A stretch of DNA of 45,501 bases from Mesostigma viride (GCA_009746045.1 RPFO01000540.1:2501-48001); one strand, 5' to 3'. Numbered from the stretch's first letter, positions 13,501 to 28,055 are shown. The notes: generated by a model from the sequence alone, not told the origin. Program-made: numbers and translations.

Positions 13501-16500
13501 CTCTGCCCCCTCCTTGCCCCCTCTCCGGCCCTGCCATGTGAGTAGCTCCGCTGTGCGCGCAAGAATCCCTCACCCCAAAGAGATGGACAGCACAAGATCG
13601 CAGGGGAGCAGGGGAGAAGGGGAGAAGGGGAGCAGGGGAGAAGGGGAGAAGGGGAGAAGGGGAGAAGGGGAGAAGGGGAGAAGGGGAGAAGGGGAGAAGG
13701 GGAGAAGGGGAGAAGGGGAGAAGGGGAGAAGGGGAGAAGGGGAGAAGGGGAGAAGGGGAGAAGGGGAGAAGGGGAGAAGGGGAGAAGGGGAGAAGGGGAG
13801 AAGGGGAGAAGGGGAGAAGGGGAGAAGGGGAGAAGGGGAGAAGGGGAGAAGGGGAGAAGGGGAGAAGGGGAGAAGGGGAGAAGGGGAGAAGGGGAGAAGG
13901 GGAGAAGGGGAGAAGGGGAGAAGGGGAGAAGGGGAGAAGGGGAGAAGGGGAGAAGGGGAGAAGGGGAGAAGGGGAGAAGGGAGAAGGGGAGAAGGGGAGA
14001 AGGGGAGAAGGGGAGAAGGGGAGAAGGGGAGAAGGGGAGAAGGGGAGAAGGGGAGAAGGGGAGAAGGGGAGAAGGGGAGAAGGGGAGAAGGGGAGAAGGG
14101 GAGAAGGGGAGAAGGGGAGAAGGGGAGAAGGGGAGAAGGGGAGAAGGGGAGAAGGGGAGAAGGGGAGAAGGGAGAAGGGGAGAAGGGGAGAAGGGGAGAA
14201 GGGGAGAAGGGGAGAAGGGAGAAGGGGAGAAGGGGAGAAGGGGAGAAGGGGAGAAGGGGAGAAGGGGAGAAGGGGAGAAGGGGAGAAGGGAGAAGGGGAG
14301 AAGGGGAGAAGGGAGAAGGGGAGAAGGGGAGAAGGGGAGAAGGGGAGAAGGGGAGAAGGGGAGAAGGGGAGAAGGGGAGAAGGGAGAAGGGAGAAGGGGA
14401 GAAGGGGAGAAGGGGAGAAGGGGAGAAGGGGAGAAGGGGAGAAGGGGAGAAGGGGAGAAGGGGAGAAGGGGAGAAGGGGAGAAGGGGAGAAGGGGAGAAG
14501 GGGAGAAGGGAGAAGGGGAGAAGGGAGAAGGGGAGAAGGGGAGAAGGGGAGAAGGGGAGAAGGGGAGAAGGGGAGAAGGGGAGAAGGGGAGAAGGGGAGA
14601 AGGGGAGAAGGGGAGAAGGGGAGAAGGGGAGAAGGGGAGAAGGGGAGAAGGGGAGAAGGGGAGAAGGGGAGAAGGGGAGAAGGGGAGAAGGGGAGAAGGG
14701 GAGAAGGGGAGAAGGGGAGAAGGGGAGAAGGGGAGAAGGGGAGAAGGGGAGAAGGGGAGAAGGGGAGAAGGGGAGAAGGGGAGAAGGGGAGAAGGGGAGA
14801 AGGGAGAAGGGGAGAAGGGGAGAAGGGGAGAAGGGGAGAAGGGGAGAAGGGGAGAAGGGGAGAAGGGGAGAAGGGGAGAAGGGGAGAAGGGGAGAAGGGG
14901 AGAAGGGGAGAAGGGGAGAAGGGGAGAAGGGGAGAAGGGGAGAAGGGGAGAAGGGGAGAAGGGGAGAAGGGGAGAAGGGAGAAGGGGAGAAGGGGAGAAG
15001 GGGAGAAGGGGAGAAGGGGAGAAGGGGAGAAGGGGAGAAGGGGAGAAGGGGAGAAGGGGAGAAGGGGAGAAGGGGAGAAGGGGAGAAGGGGAGAAGGGGA
15101 GAAGGGGAGAAGGGGAGAAGGGGAGAAGGGGAGAAGGGAGAAGGGGAGAAGGGGAGAAGGGGAGAAGGGGAGAAGGGAGAAGGGGAGAAGGGGAGAAGGG
15201 GAGAAGGGGAGAAGGGGAGAAGGGGAGAAGGGGAGAAGGGGAGAAGGGGAGAAGGGGAGAAGGGGAGAAGGGGAGAAGGGGAGAAGGGGAGAAGGGGAGA
15301 AGGGGAGAAGGGGAGAAGGGGAGAAGGGGAGAAGGGGAGAAGGGGAGAAGGGGAGAAGGGGAGAAGGGGAGAAGGGAGAAGGGGAGAAGGGGAGAAGGGG
15401 AGAAGGGGAGAAGGGGAGAAGGGGAGAAGGGGAGAAGGGAGAAGGGGAGAAGGGGAGAAGGGGAGAAGGGGAGAAGGGGAGAAGGGGAGAAGGGGAGAAG
15501 GGGAGAAGGGGAGAAGGGGAGAAGGGAGAAGGGGAGAAGGGGAGAAGGGGAGAAGGGGAGAAGGGGAGAAGGGGAGAAGGGGAGAAGGGGAGAAGGGGAG
15601 AAGGGGAGAAGGGGAGAAGGGGAGAAGGGGAGAAGGGGAGAAGGGGAGAAGGGGAGAAGGGGAGAAGGGGAGAAGGGGAGAAGGGGAGAAGGGAGAAGGG
15701 GAGAAGGGGAGAAGGGGAGAAGGGGAGAAGGGAGAAGGGGAGAAGGGGAGAAGGGGAGAAGGGGAGAAGGGGAGAAGGGGAGAAGGGGAGAAGGGGAGAA
15801 GGGGAGAAGGGGAGAAGGGGAGAAGGGGAGAAGGGGAGAAGGGGAGAAGGGAGAAGGGGAGAAGGGGAGAAGGGGAGAAGGGGAGAAGGGGAGAAGGGGA
15901 GAAGGGGAGAAGGGGAGAAGGGGAGAAGGGGAGAAGGGGAGAAGGGGAGAAGGGGAGAAGGGGAGAAGGGGAGAAGGGGAGAAGGGGAGAAGGGGAGAAG
16001 GGGAGAAGGGGAGAAGGGGAGAAGGGGAGAAGGGGAGAAGGGGAGAAGGGGAGAAGGGGAGAAGGGGAGAAGGGGAGAAGGGGAGAAGGGGAGAAGGGGA
16101 GAAGGGGAGAAGGGGAGAAGGGGAGAAGGGGAGAAGGGGAGAAGGGGAGAAGGGGAGAAGGGGAGAAGGGGAGAAGGGGAGAAGGGGAGAAGGGGAGAAG
16201 GGGAGAAGGGGAGACGGGTAGAAGGGGAGAAGGGAAGAAGGGGTGGAGAGAATGGGCGGAGCGGCACGCACGCGGCACTCACTGGACACATCCTCGTTGC
16301 GCTCCTGGGTCCCTGCGAAGAATGCCGCCACCTGCGGGGAGGGGGGAGGGGGGGGGGAAAGGGGCAGGCAGTGCAACGTAGAAACGCGCTTGCAGTCCGT
16401 TGAGTGAGCGGAAGAACAAAACAGGCGAGTTGGCGCAGAGACAGCGCAGAGTACAGGCAGCGCACGCCACTGCAGGAATACCTCGTCCTTGCCCATGCCA

Positions 16501-17296
16501 GTCTATGGTATGGGGCGTGCGCAACACCATGAGCCTGTAGCGCTGCGGCTCATCCTGTTCTAACAGGTGGCGGCTCATGAGCCAACGACCCGAGCAGGAT
16601 CCGATGCGGTTCTGCCGATGCGGCTCCGGCGCAATGCCCATGGTGCGATATGCATGGCTCATGTCGGGGAGTGCAGCACGGGGAAGGGGCACGTCGCTGC
16701 CAAATGCCAGGGACAGGGGGGGGGCACCTGGCAGCAACCAGCGCGGGTACGCCAGAATAAGGGCAACCGTTCCTTGGGGCGGGCGGGCACCCGGTGGCAG
16801 CCAGCTCACCCTAAGTCCTAAGCAAGGTCACGGCAAGCACACGGCAAGCACACGATGGTTGACGCTGCGCCCTGCCACCCGTCGGCAGGTGCGGTCCACA
16901 TGGCGAAACGAGGGGAAGAGGCCACCTGCCATGCTGTCATCGCCACTATCTTACAAGCAATAGAATTACCGGCCCACAAAAGCAGCTCTGATGCAAGTCA
17001 GCCCGCTGGTAAGCATGCTCTGCAAACATTATCTGGCTAACCAACACGGCAGCCCACCGCGCTCACCCCTCACTCACCAGCCCATGCGCCGATTCCACGA
17101 TCGTGGCTGCGTGGCATTCTTCGAATCCTTCCGCAAGAAAAATAAACCTGTCCTCAATAGCACCTGGCAACCTGCCCATTATCGGGTCAACTTCCGGAAT
17201 GACTCCTGGCTGCAGATAGCTGGGAAGCGCTAGCACTGCCGCCTTCCAGCTGAGTGTAATATAGCACAACAACAAACCAATTAGGAGACTATGCAT
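7573..17296 (-). CDS. BNR/Asp-box sialidase-like protein, secreted, 9 exons, complete
   Basis: Exons on the minus strand: 17296-17078, 16331-16283, 12843-12576, 12259-12197, 10887-10782, 9692-9551, 8949-8753, 8379-8242, 7713-7573 (TGA). They total 1323 nt, 440 residues, all GT-AG and all phases consistent. Residues 1-24 form a signal peptide (LLIGLLLCYITLSW core). CHAATIVE (61-68), FAGTQERNEDVSIWVSRR, WNPVLFQ and LLLFYKVGP are the conserved N-terminal blocks of the BNR_2 family. Asp-boxes are SWDGGETW (188-195), SDDQGHSW (241-248), SRDGGASW (311-318) and a shortened SADGVHW (368-374). LPNPNAGVDAVTL and LLVYNH follow, and the chain ends with IIHILYSWHRLRIRHV. Relatives hydrolyse or bind terminal sialic-type sugars. 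Without confirmed catalytic residues the substrate is open, and Kdn- or Kdo-like sugars are possible. GC3 rises from about 55% in exon 1 to about 97% in exon 7. Introns carry large tandem arrays yet no exon is broken. Confidence 0.9.
8153..8242. repeat. (CCCA)n array touching a splice donor
   Basis: About 22 tandem CCCA units. On the coding (minus) strand this is GTGGGTGGGTGGG and starts exactly at the donor of sialidase intron 8, where exon 8 ends ATGGTGCAG. The donor GT is therefore the first repeat unit. Confidence 0.97.
11683..12146. repeat. 37-bp minisatellite, about 12 copies, intronic
   Basis: Unit CAACAGGAGCATGCGCCCAA followed by CGCCCCGCGCTGCCCAG, with CTACAGG and AAACAG variants and some shortened units. 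It lies in intron 4 of the sialidase gene. All six frames through it are artefacts. Confidence 0.93.
13602..16245. repeat. 2.6 kb polypurine array, 8-bp unit GGGGAGAA, intronic
   Basis: About 330 tandem units of GGGGAGAA with scattered 7-bp GGGAGAA units. Between 13634 and 16214 the plus strand shows no pyrimidine, about 2.58 kb of pure purine. It fills most of intron 2 (3439 bp) of the sialidase gene and begins about 40 bp after the exon 2 donor in transcript direction, where the transcript reads as polypyrimidine. It creates ORFs of 900-1100 codons that are not genes. Confidence 0.98.
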
Positions 17297-18218
17297 TGGC
17301 TATGCGCTTGATTGGGATTCGTGGCGGTAAACACATTGAGCTAAGGCATTGAGTCGTTGCGCAAATTTTTTTAATTTGCTGCTATGTTGGGACTGGATAA
17401 TGCGGGCAGGCAAACGACGCAAGCATGCATTGATGGATGGCTCTCACGGACTCGTATCAAGTCAGTGCCGGTGCAGGAACGCTCAAACGTTTTGTACAAG
17501 GTTACCAAAAAGCTTATAGTGGAGAAGCACAGAGAGCCGTCAATACTTGGAGGATAGAACGTGATACATGTCAGGTCGGGGCGTATAAAAATCACAATTC
17601 AGCGCACTAAGAACCCTCACGCAGATTTTCAGTTTCGATGTTGGACGCAGTGCGACGTTGCGAAAGCGCACCAACATTGCAGGGAAGCAAAGTTCGCTAT
17701 CGATTGACACTTCGACAGTAAATTTTCGCTATGATAGTGGTGCACAGGCATTAGGCAGCACAACTACAGACTATGCCTGCCTGATACTAGAGCGTACAGT
17801 ACTGTTGCCCCTAGCCACAAGGCCACAAGGCCACAAGCCATAATCAGCGTGATTTTGCTTACGCGTGCCTAACAATGCCATACCAGGCGTGCGCGCCACG
17901 TGTCCCTGAGCTACCTGCTGCCGTCCACCTCCGAAGTGCTTCCACCAATTACGCCATTAACACCTGCACTTTTATTCGCATGTGAAGCGGTTGCTAATAA
18001 GGCTGCAAATCCATGCTTAGTGCAGCTCTTACTTGGGGTGGCAATTTAGTGACCTCAAGAGAGACCTCGTCCGCTTTCATATTCCTTCCGTTACAAGTAA
18101 TACGCCAGTGCATTTCAAGACGCGGTAATCTCAAGCTGCTACCTAGTCCTCTTGTCCGGCACAGGTAGACATTACTCATGTGCGTCCCGCGTGGCTATGC
18201 GTGTCATTGTGAAGCAGG
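17297..18218. promoter_or_regulatory. Shared divergent promoter region, sialidase / C-N hydrolase
   Basis: 922 bp between the start codons of two divergent genes, and the lowest-GC stretch in the gene-bearing part of the window. It holds a near-palindrome GCAAATTTTTTTAATTTGC (17361-17379) and a small CCACAAGG repeat (17815-17835). There is no convincing ORF and no TATA element I would defend. A bidirectional promoter is inferred from the layout only. Confidence 0.45.
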
Positions 18219-21410
<3,192 letters not shown>

Positions 21411-21540
21411 TCAGTGGTGTTGCAGCAGGATGCCATGTTGTCAACTGTGTCCATGAAAAGTCGCTTCCTTGGCCTAGTGCCTCTTGGGTGTCGTAGCGTA
21501 GCGTAGTGTATTACTCCATTCGTAACTAACTCAAGCATGT

Positions 21541-21700
21541 GGATGCATCATGTGGGTACCAATAAAGGAGCAATCAATCTTAAACCGCAATTAGGAGGGA
21601 AGGCGCCCAAGTGCCTCTCACTGGGCCTGTGGGAGGGCAGGCCACAGATCGAGGACTCTCTCTGCATCAGGGTGCAGGCCTAAGTGTGGGTGCAATCGAG
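21541..21700 (+). repeat. Dispersed repeat supplying AATAAA 3' of the C-N hydrolase
   Basis: AATAAA at 21561-21566 is the only candidate poly(A) signal within 200 bp of the hydrolase stop. It lies inside a sequence related to 33895-34060: both have GGGTRCCAATA, an AGGAGGGA-GGCGCCC block, CTCTCACTG, GGGCAGGCCACAGA and TGTGGGTGCAAT in the same order. The gene may use a poly(A) site inside a repeat; this is inference. Confidence 0.5.
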
Positions 21701-22042
21701 AGATTCCGGGAGGTTTGGTCTGACCTCGCTCTTCCCTTAGCTTTAGGGAAGGGTGAAAGCCCAGAAAAGGTACAAATGACGCGTTCGAGCAGCCTTCCGA
21801 TCACTTTGGACTTCCTGTAACTGAAGGCAGGAAGAATAAAATAAAGTGGCTGGCGCATGGGGTACGGAAAGGGCACGCTCGGTCCAGACGCACGTATGGA
21901 CGCACCCTCTCCTTTCAGCCTGTCTTTTGCGGGCGCGTCTTTGAACGTTCCCGCGCCTGCACGGGCAAGCCTAACCAGTGTTTTTTTACAATACGATACA
22001 TCGTGTTGTAGGATTTTAAGGTGATGTATCGCGTTGTTATCT

Positions 22043-22212
22043 GACACGAGACCAAGGGTAAGCGCATTAAGATGCGTCTGCTTCAGGATGGCACCTTTGC
22101 TGCATTCTTTGATGGTGCCCAGATTAAAGGTGTTCAGATGAACACCCCCGGAGCGGAGTCTCGTCAGGTGTCTAGCCAGAAGGGTGCTGCCTCTGGTGGT
22201 GCCAGTAGGTAG
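22043..22212 (+). pseudogene. LINE ORF1 C-terminal remnant
   Basis: An open frame reads ETKGKRIKMRLLQDGTFAAF and onward to ASR plus stop TAG at 22210-22212, 72 bp before the ORF2 ATG. The position and composition fit the end of ORF1 of a two-ORF LINE. The 5' boundary near 22040 is abrupt. No sequence family was checked. Confidence 0.5.
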
Positions 22213-22284
22213 ACAACCTTCCTCGTCGGCTCGCAGCTAACAGGCTTCGGGGACAGCCTCTAAATAGTCCCCCGTTTCACTACC

Positions 22285-25200
22285 ATGCATCGACCTAACA
22301 GTCGACTGAGACACATGGTGGTGCCGGTATCTCGGGCTAAAACGACAGCTCTCAGCAGCAAGATTAGCAACACCCAACGCATGCTAGATTTTCTACGCCT
22401 CTGCGTTGCGCAAGCATCCCCGAATACCCAGAGCAGGCGGCAGGCTCGCATCCTACGCCTGCAAGACAAAATAAATGCGATGAAAAGCACTATTTCCTCC
22501 GCTTCCCTTCCCCCCGTTCCACCCCCACCTCCACCCCCCGCCGCATCCAACCCCATCATCCATCGCCGTTCTCCCCTGGTGGGCCAGCAGGCATCCTTGG
22601 CCCTTGCCACCTTCAATGCACGCACATTACTAGCAGACGACGGCCATAGCTATCGGGTAGAAGAGCTCGTTGCCTTCTGCATAGCCCATCGTGTATCTAT
22701 TCTAGGCGTTCAAGAGCATCGCCGCTCGGTGCCACTTGGCATGGTGAGCAGTGATCGCCTGGCGGGTGGCTGGCGGTTTTACTACGCTGGCAGCGGTACG
22801 TCAGGCCAAGGTGGTGTTGGTCTTTTGTGTTCGCCGCTGGCAGTTGCTAGCCTCAGCACGCTTAAGTTTCTAACCCCACGCCTTATGGTAGCACATTTCA
22901 CCTCCGTCGAGGGGCGGTCTAAGCACCACCTCACGGTGGGGGTGGGCTATGCACCCCATAGTGGTCTACCTGAGTTGGAACGCCAGCAGTTCTTCGAGTC
23001 CTTGCATAGCCTTGAGGGGGTCACTCCGGCCCGCCACTTTTTGGTTATGCTGCTCGACGCCAATGCCACGCTCCCCGTGGGCACTGCTGGCAGCCGCTTT
23101 GTGCCTGCTGACACGGTTGCTAACGACAACACTCCCCTATTTTCTGCCTTTTTGCGGGATAGCGGGATGGTTGCTGTCAACTGCCAATTCCAACGTCCCT
23201 CACAGCAGTAGGACTTGGTCACTTTTCGTGGCCCTAACGGCCGTCAGGCCTGTTTGGACTACGTGGTGGTACGGCAGCCCAGGTGCACCTCGGTTCTGGA
23301 CACCCGAGTGTTTGACACGCCCACGGTGTGCTCTGACCACCGGTTGGTGCGCGCGACCATTCGGCTCCGGTTCCACGTCCCCGAGCGCCGCGCCCCAGTG
23401 GTCCGCCCTGACTGGTCTGCTCTGCACCCGATCCGGGGAGATCCTGAGGACTGGACGGACGCCGAGCACGCGCGGAACCGGTGCCGACTGGAGTACCTGT
23501 CGGCCCTGGACGCCCGGGCGGACGTCGACGAGCTGGACAAGGGTGCCCCCAACGCCGCCATTTTTGCGGGCTTTGCGGCCCGTGCCCCGTTGCTGGCGGC
23601 CCGGCACCTACCGGTCATGCCCCGCCGCCGCCCCGGCCCCCTCTACCGCCAGGACCCCAAGGTCTTGGCCGCCCGGCACCGCCTCAAGCGTAACCGGGAC
23701 CCGCTGCAGAAACCAGTGCTCAAGGCCGCCCTCGTGGAGGCCTACGAGCACGCTCAGGACGCGGAGGCGGCCCAGTGCATCGCAGATGCCAAGGCCTGCC
23801 AGGCTCGCAACCAGGGCAAGGACATGTGGTACCACCTCGACCGGCGGCCGGCGGCAGCGCACCCCGGTGGAGCACACGGGGGACGGCACGGCGCCGGTCA
23901 GCCTTGACCGCTGGTTGGCCCACAATGTTTCCTTGACCGGTGGGGCTCGCGCCCCCCCCCCGCCGCTTCACCCCGAGACGGCCGCCCGCCTCGGGGTTGC
24001 CGGACCCCCGCCGCCGCCAACGCCCCCCTCCTCGGCCGTGGACTACCAAGTCCCCGCCTTGCAGGAGGGCTGCCTTGCCACCGACGACGTCGTCCATATC
24101 CCCTTCACTTTGAAGGAATTGGACGGCGCCCTTGCTCGCCTGCGGTACGATGCGGCGGTCGGTGCCGACCACCTTTCTGCTGAGCTGCTGAAGACCCCTG
24201 ATCCGGCGGTTAGGGATCTTCTGCTGGCGTTCTGCAACCGTGTCCTGCTTTCTGACGAGCCTCCGCCTGCTGAGTGGCAGACGGCCATCCGAGTCATGCT
24301 GTACAAGAAGGGCTCTGCTAGTGCTGACCCCAGTAACTACCGGGGTGTCTGCCTCCAGAGCGCCGCGCTGAAGGTCTTCATGCGCATGATGCTGCACAGG
24401 CTCCGCGCCGCGCTGGACCCACACATGGGTGAGTCTCAGATGGGTTTCCGTCGTGGTCGTTACACTGTCATGGCTGTGTTTGTCGCGCGCCGGTTGATGG
24501 AGGAGGTGCGTCGCCTTCCCCCTGACAGCTTGCCGCTGGTCTTCATTTTTGTTGACTATATCAAGGCCTTTGACACGGTCCTCTGGGAGGCTCTGTGGGC
24601 CATCCTAGCTCTGGATAGGGTGCCACCAGCGTTTATTGCTGCCATTCGGCGCCTGTATGAGGGCTCACAGGCAGTAGTGCGGACTGCGGAAGGCACCACC
24701 CCACCATTCCCCCTTCACCACGGGGTGTGGCAAGGTTGTGTCCTGTCCCCATACCTGTTCATTATTGTCGTGGATCACGTCATGCGCCGGGCACGTGCAC
24801 GCTTTACTGCTCTTAAGGGGTTCGAGCCAGGCTTGGACATCCTTAAAGAGAAAGAGCACGGCGGGGTTAAACCTGGCTACCGCCTGGCCGACCTGATTTA
24901 TGCGGATGACACCACCCTCATCGCGCGCCCCGGCACATTCAGACCTGGCTGGACTGTCTGGGCCTGGAGGCGAGGGCGGTGGGGTTGGAGATTAGTGTCA
25001 AAACTGAGGCGATGGTGATTGGGGCCTCCAGTACACCGCCGCTGCCGCGCCTGCTCGACGGGACGACGGTCCCGTTCCGCGATCGCTTCAAACTGTTGTT
25101 GGGGAGTTGGCTCCCTGATGCACCGCCAACGATGTGGACATCCGCATCGGCCTGGCCTGGGCCAGGCTCCGTTCGCTCAACACCTACTGGCGCTCCAAGG

Positions 25201-25770
25201 GCCTGGGCGAGCACCACAAGCGCATGCTCTTCAAGGTCCTCGTCCTCACGGTGCTCACGTATGGCGCCGAGGCGTGGACAATCACACCCACACTGGCAGC
25301 TAGGCTAGGGCGGCACAGGATGCTCCGACAGGTCCTGAACGTAGGGTTTTCCAAATTCCAAGCGCCCGTCATTAGAGTCTTTGTATCAGGGCATGCATCG
25401 TATTTCGGACGAGATTAGACAGCGTAGGATAGCATTTGTAGGACACCTTGCTCGCACCAGCCCGGTCGACACCGCCCTTGGTCTGGCAGGCCCCCAGCGG
25501 CTTGGCCAGCCAGGGCAGCACATTCTGACCTGGCCTGGCCCCAAGGGCATTCCCAAAAGGGTAGGGAAACATGTCACGAACTACGTCAAGATGTTGCTGG
25601 ATCACCTACTGGTCCCAGCCCAGTTTGAATACCGCATCCACTCTCTCTCCCTTCTTCTTTGGACTGCCATGCAGAACAAGACGCGGTGGCAGAAGATTGT
25701 GAAGGCTCACACGCCCGACCCTGTGGGCAAGCCACCTCCCCCCAAGAGGCGGAGGCGTTTTGATGAGTAG
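22285..25770 (+). pseudogene. LINE ORF2: endonuclease and reverse transcriptase, broken
   Basis: The apurinic-type endonuclease domain comes first: ATFNART, LGVQEHRR (metal-binding Glu), LLDANA and VCSDHRLV (catalytic SDH). The reverse transcriptase runs from about 24080 to 25000 with VDYIKAFDTV (24551), WQGCVLSPYLF (24727) and IYADDTTL (24896), so all core motifs are intact. The C-terminal region has RRIAFVGHLARTSP and ends KRRRRFDE. Breaks: an in-frame TAG at 23209-23211 inside the endonuclease region, and frame changes near 23850-23880, 24935, 25125 and 25390. The copy at 38645-38286 keeps the frame across the last break (SGYMPRISEEIRQRRI), which shows that the break is a mutation in this copy. 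It cannot encode a working protein as it stands. Confidence 0.9.
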
Positions 25771-26250
25771 GGCAGTTAGGATTTTTCTAGACTAGATAGA
25801 TTAGCGTTAGGATAGTCAGAGTACGCGGCTCTCCGCGATCCACCACCACCCATCAAGGAATATGTGCTACATGATCTCCCAACGGAGGCATGTTATAATT
25901 TAATTTTTTTAATTTTAATCTGACACGTGGCAAACCCACTGAGTAGACATGAGATTTAGGTCTGCAAATTGGTACGGAGGTCACATACATCCTACAGAAT
26001 CTCAGAAAAAAATTGGTGCATTTTTTAAAATTTTTTTGTGATGGCCGTACACAAGAATCTACCACTGAACTTTGGTGTCAGCGCGGGTTAAGGAGTTGGT
26101 ACGGATGCATCATGGTTTCTGGGTGTGCCACGTGTCACCTTGCACCCCGATGTATCGTGTTATCAAGCCTCGGGTTGTATCCATCGCGATGAAAGAGAAA
26201 ACGCATTAAAATCCCAGCACGTACCTCCCTCTCCGTGAGGCACACTACAA

Positions 26251-26293
26251 AACCCTAAGGTGACCCCATTGTGGTGGGGTCGCCCTAGGGTTT
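26251..26293. repeat. Hairpin, AAACCCTA-GG arms
   Basis: ACAAAACCCTAAGGTGACCCC and GGGGTCGCCCTAGGGTTTAG form an imperfect inverted repeat with a short loop (ATTGTGGT). It lies between the LINE 3' end and the next ORF1 copy. Function is unknown; it could be the end of a repeat. Confidence 0.6.
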
Positions 26294-26825
26294 AGTAGCA
26301 GACGCAACAGTTTGTAAGAATGGATGATGCTTTGGCTATTAACTTATACTATACTTGAACACGTGCTCCCGTTGGGGAGTCACGGAGCACCTAAGTGCTT
26401 TTAATCCCTGAGTGTGCACAACGGGTAGGGGGGCAGAGACCCCCCCCTTCCCTCATGCCACAGGCATGCCACAGGGTGCTCAATCAGACCCGTCTAACAA
26501 AACGAACTGGGCCAGGCATCCGGCCCTTTGGGTGCAATATGTCCCGTGTGAGCATTGAATTGCTATGGAGACGTGAGCAAATAAGCAGTGCTAGCTAGGC
26601 GAGGCGCATTCTAGGCTTGCTGATAATTCTGTTGGCTACTAATTTGGCTATGGGCATGCATGGCTACGATCACTAGCCATGCACGAGCCACGAGGTAGCC
26701 ATGGCTGACGGCGGAGCTCATAACTTTCACGTTTGGGCACCAAATTCGGCCGTGAATATCACAATCGCTTCGTCTTTCTAAGACGCACACGCTGATCTAA
26801 TTTCCCGAAGCTATTCCGCAGTATC

Positions 26826-28055
26826 ATGACGAGCAAACGCACCTGGACGCAGCGCAGCTTAGCGGCAGCGCTGAGCGGGCCTGCTACGCAAGAAGCTACG
26901 CCAAGAGCTCCACAGCCCGGCCTGGAAATCAGCAGCACCACTTCCCAAGCTTTAGTGGTACATTCTGCCCCTTCTTCGGCCTCGCCGTCGGCCTCTTCTG
27001 AGCCCAAGCGCAGTCGTCCCACCGAGCCACCCGGCCAGTTTCAAGATTTCACCATCGACAAGCCACAGTGACTTTGGCAGAAAGGTCCGAGTGAGCAGCT
27101 GCACGTCCTGTTTCGTGGGACGTGGGACACGCTTTTGGATTTGTGCTACCAACTCCACAGTCGGGAGGGCCGCGGCCTTAATTTGCCTGCCGTCAGGTGG
27201 CAGCACGACCGCCGGTGTGTCTGCAAAGCTGCCCAACCTCGCCCGTTACTACTTGCATGCAACAAATCGCCCTGTGCTCCCTCCTCGGACGCTCTGCCGG
27301 CCTGCCGCCCCGATCTTTTCCCCCACCGCTGTGACCGACACCATCCGAGACCTCCCAGCTAGCTCCGAGGACGCCGTCGAGCAGCACGTGACTCCCCGCG
27401 CTGCAGATGTGGCTGAGCCCTGGGTTGCACGCTGGCTGCCGAGCTCCGCACCATCTCCACTGCCACCCGTCCACCATCCTCACCACCAGCCTCCTCCACC
27501 GCCACCACCCCCACCATGCACCAACGCCATCACTGGCCATGCAGCTCCGCGACATCGACCAGCGCCTCAAGGACAACGCCATCGCCATCCAGTCCCTGCA
27601 AAACACCGCAGCTGGCCTCACCGCCCAGGCGGTGGAGGACATAGCCGCCAAGCCAGCCCCGCCAATGATGGCCCGGGTGGCGATGCTCCTCCCACCCAGA
27701 CCTGGGCGGACATGCTCAAGCAACACACCACCTCCACCACCTCCGCCGTCGGCCCGTCGCAGCACAGCTCAAGCAGCAGACGCTCGCGACCTCTGCGAGG
27801 AGGCCGAGCTCGACAAGAGCAGCCTTAATTAACGTCATCGTCAAGAACTTCGACCTGGTGGAAGGTTAGAATTCCGTGACGCTTGCACACTTATAGGCGT
27901 TTGAGAGAGAAATCCTTGGCCGCATGGGCCTCATTGGTGAGATCAAGCTGGACGCCCACCTCCTTCCCCGCTTGCGGGGTAAGGCAGGGGCGCCTCCGCT
28001 TCTGCTCAATGTCTTTGAGAACCCGGCGGACAAGATTTCGTTTCTCAGCAGTTAA
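26826..28055 (+). pseudogene. LINE ORF1-like, coiled-coil and RRM-type region, broken
   Basis: Starts MTSKRTWTQRSLAAALSG and is broken by a stop at 27069-27071 and several frame changes. The middle has a heptad-like helix (LRDIDQRLKDNAIAIQSLQN, near 27545). The end reads KNFDLVEG, then AFEREILGRMGLIGEIKLDA and LLNVFENPADKISFL, matching the layout of the minus-strand ORF1 at 34835-34272 (VILRRFDM, LLACMELPGAALQGAYRL, VVLTFSDITARVRFL). Homology stops abruptly at about 28055. Loss of the 3' half is unusual for a LINE and suggests later deletion or an interrupting event. Confidence 0.6.

Larger units (their letters stand above)
22040..25905 (+). mobile_element. LINE (APE-type non-LTR retrotransposon), 5' truncated, decayed
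   Basis: The element comprises the end of ORF1 (about 22043-22212), ORF2 (22285-25770) and a 3' tail ending GAGGCATGTTATAATTTAAT (near 25885-25905). Two other copies with the same 3' end lie on the minus strand at 35385-35850 and 37525-38705. 5' truncation inside ORF1 fits LINE insertion. Clade is not determined: the endonuclease plus RT plus C-terminal RRIAFVGHLAR block recalls L1- and RTE-like elements. Confidence 0.88.

Noticed and set aside
13151-16496. ORFs of 900-1100 codons (LLPFSPSP and GEGEKGRR repeats) on both strands
   Set aside because: Pure products of the GGGGAGAA array, open in several frames at once, and inside an intron of the sialidase gene.
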